Assembly (NCBI GenBank): GCA_001970855.1 | Contig: LSSN01005849.1 | Span: 1-20,956, forward strand | Direction: 5' to 3' | Length of the DNA: 20,956 bases | Origin: Smittium culicis | Lineage: Eukaryota > Kickxellomycota > Harpellomycetes > Harpellales > Legeriomycetaceae | Shown: positions 20,903 through 20,956 of the stretch, in pieces | How the letters are laid out: the number at the start of each line of letters is the position of its first letter | How positions within the stretch are numbered: position 1 is the first letter of the stretch | Translations under genes and position numbers: made by a program | Notes under the pieces: generated by a model | Databases searched by the model: none | What the model was told of the DNA's origin: nothing | What the model saw: the letters and a program-made list of their open reading frames with translations, nothing else

Positions 20903-20956
20903 ATGTTTTTATAACTTCTCTCCTTTCCTTTTCGATCTTAAAATATTTCTTATAAT

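Noticed and set aside
1..20956. Bacterial contig, CRISPR array or intact mobile element
   Set aside because: Spliced introns and eukaryote-specific genes exclude a bacterial source. No regularly spaced direct repeats, terminal inverted repeats or LTR pairs were seen.

Overview
The window is AT-rich nuclear DNA from a eukaryote with short spliceosomal introns. I place twelve coding introns of 71-185 nt. All are GT...AG, and eleven of the twelve donors begin GTA. The gene set is a family-3 beta-glucosidase, tripeptidyl-peptidase II (TPP2), a DUF4211 protein, Nop12 and Pwp2. This fits a fungus best. The AT-rich spacers, retention of TPP2 (absent from budding yeast) and a fungal-type DUF4211 protein point towards an early-diverging 'zygomycete-type' fungus such as Kickxellomycotina/Harpellales or Entomophthoromycotina. 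That placement is an inference from gene content and composition, not from a marker gene.

Layout: (1) 1-744, + strand, the C-terminal part of a GH3 beta-glucosidase whose 5' part lies outside the window. (2) 745-1536, a convergent spacer that holds an unexpectedly GC-rich, foldable island (about 958-1061). (3) 1537-5726, - strand, a complete three-exon TPP2 gene of 1338 residues with all catalytic residues. (4) 5727-9168, a long AT-rich spacer with simple repeats and no convincing gene. (5) 9169-12941, - strand, an eight-exon gene for a 1020-residue Ser/Asn-rich, probably nuclear protein ending in a DUF4211 domain. (6) 12942-14327, a divergent spacer with a short tandem repeat and a GC-richer block carrying several E2F/MBF-like and CCAAT motifs. 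(7) 14328-16139, + strand, a four-exon NOP12 gene. (8) 16140-18331, a spacer with a stop-interrupted, coding-like track. (9) 18332-20902, + strand, an intronless PWP2/UTP1 gene.

Functionally, NOP12 (large-subunit rRNA maturation) and PWP2 (small-subunit processome, UTP-B) sit next to each other on one strand, and both have RRPE-like elements upstream. TPP2 is a cytosolic peptidase acting after the proteasome, and the GH3 enzyme acts on beta-glucosides. These two have no obvious link to the ribosome-assembly genes. The least described item is the DUF4211 gene: its domain is split over five exons and only becomes visible after splicing. Splice sites, residue numbers and folds were worked out by eye and were not checked by software.
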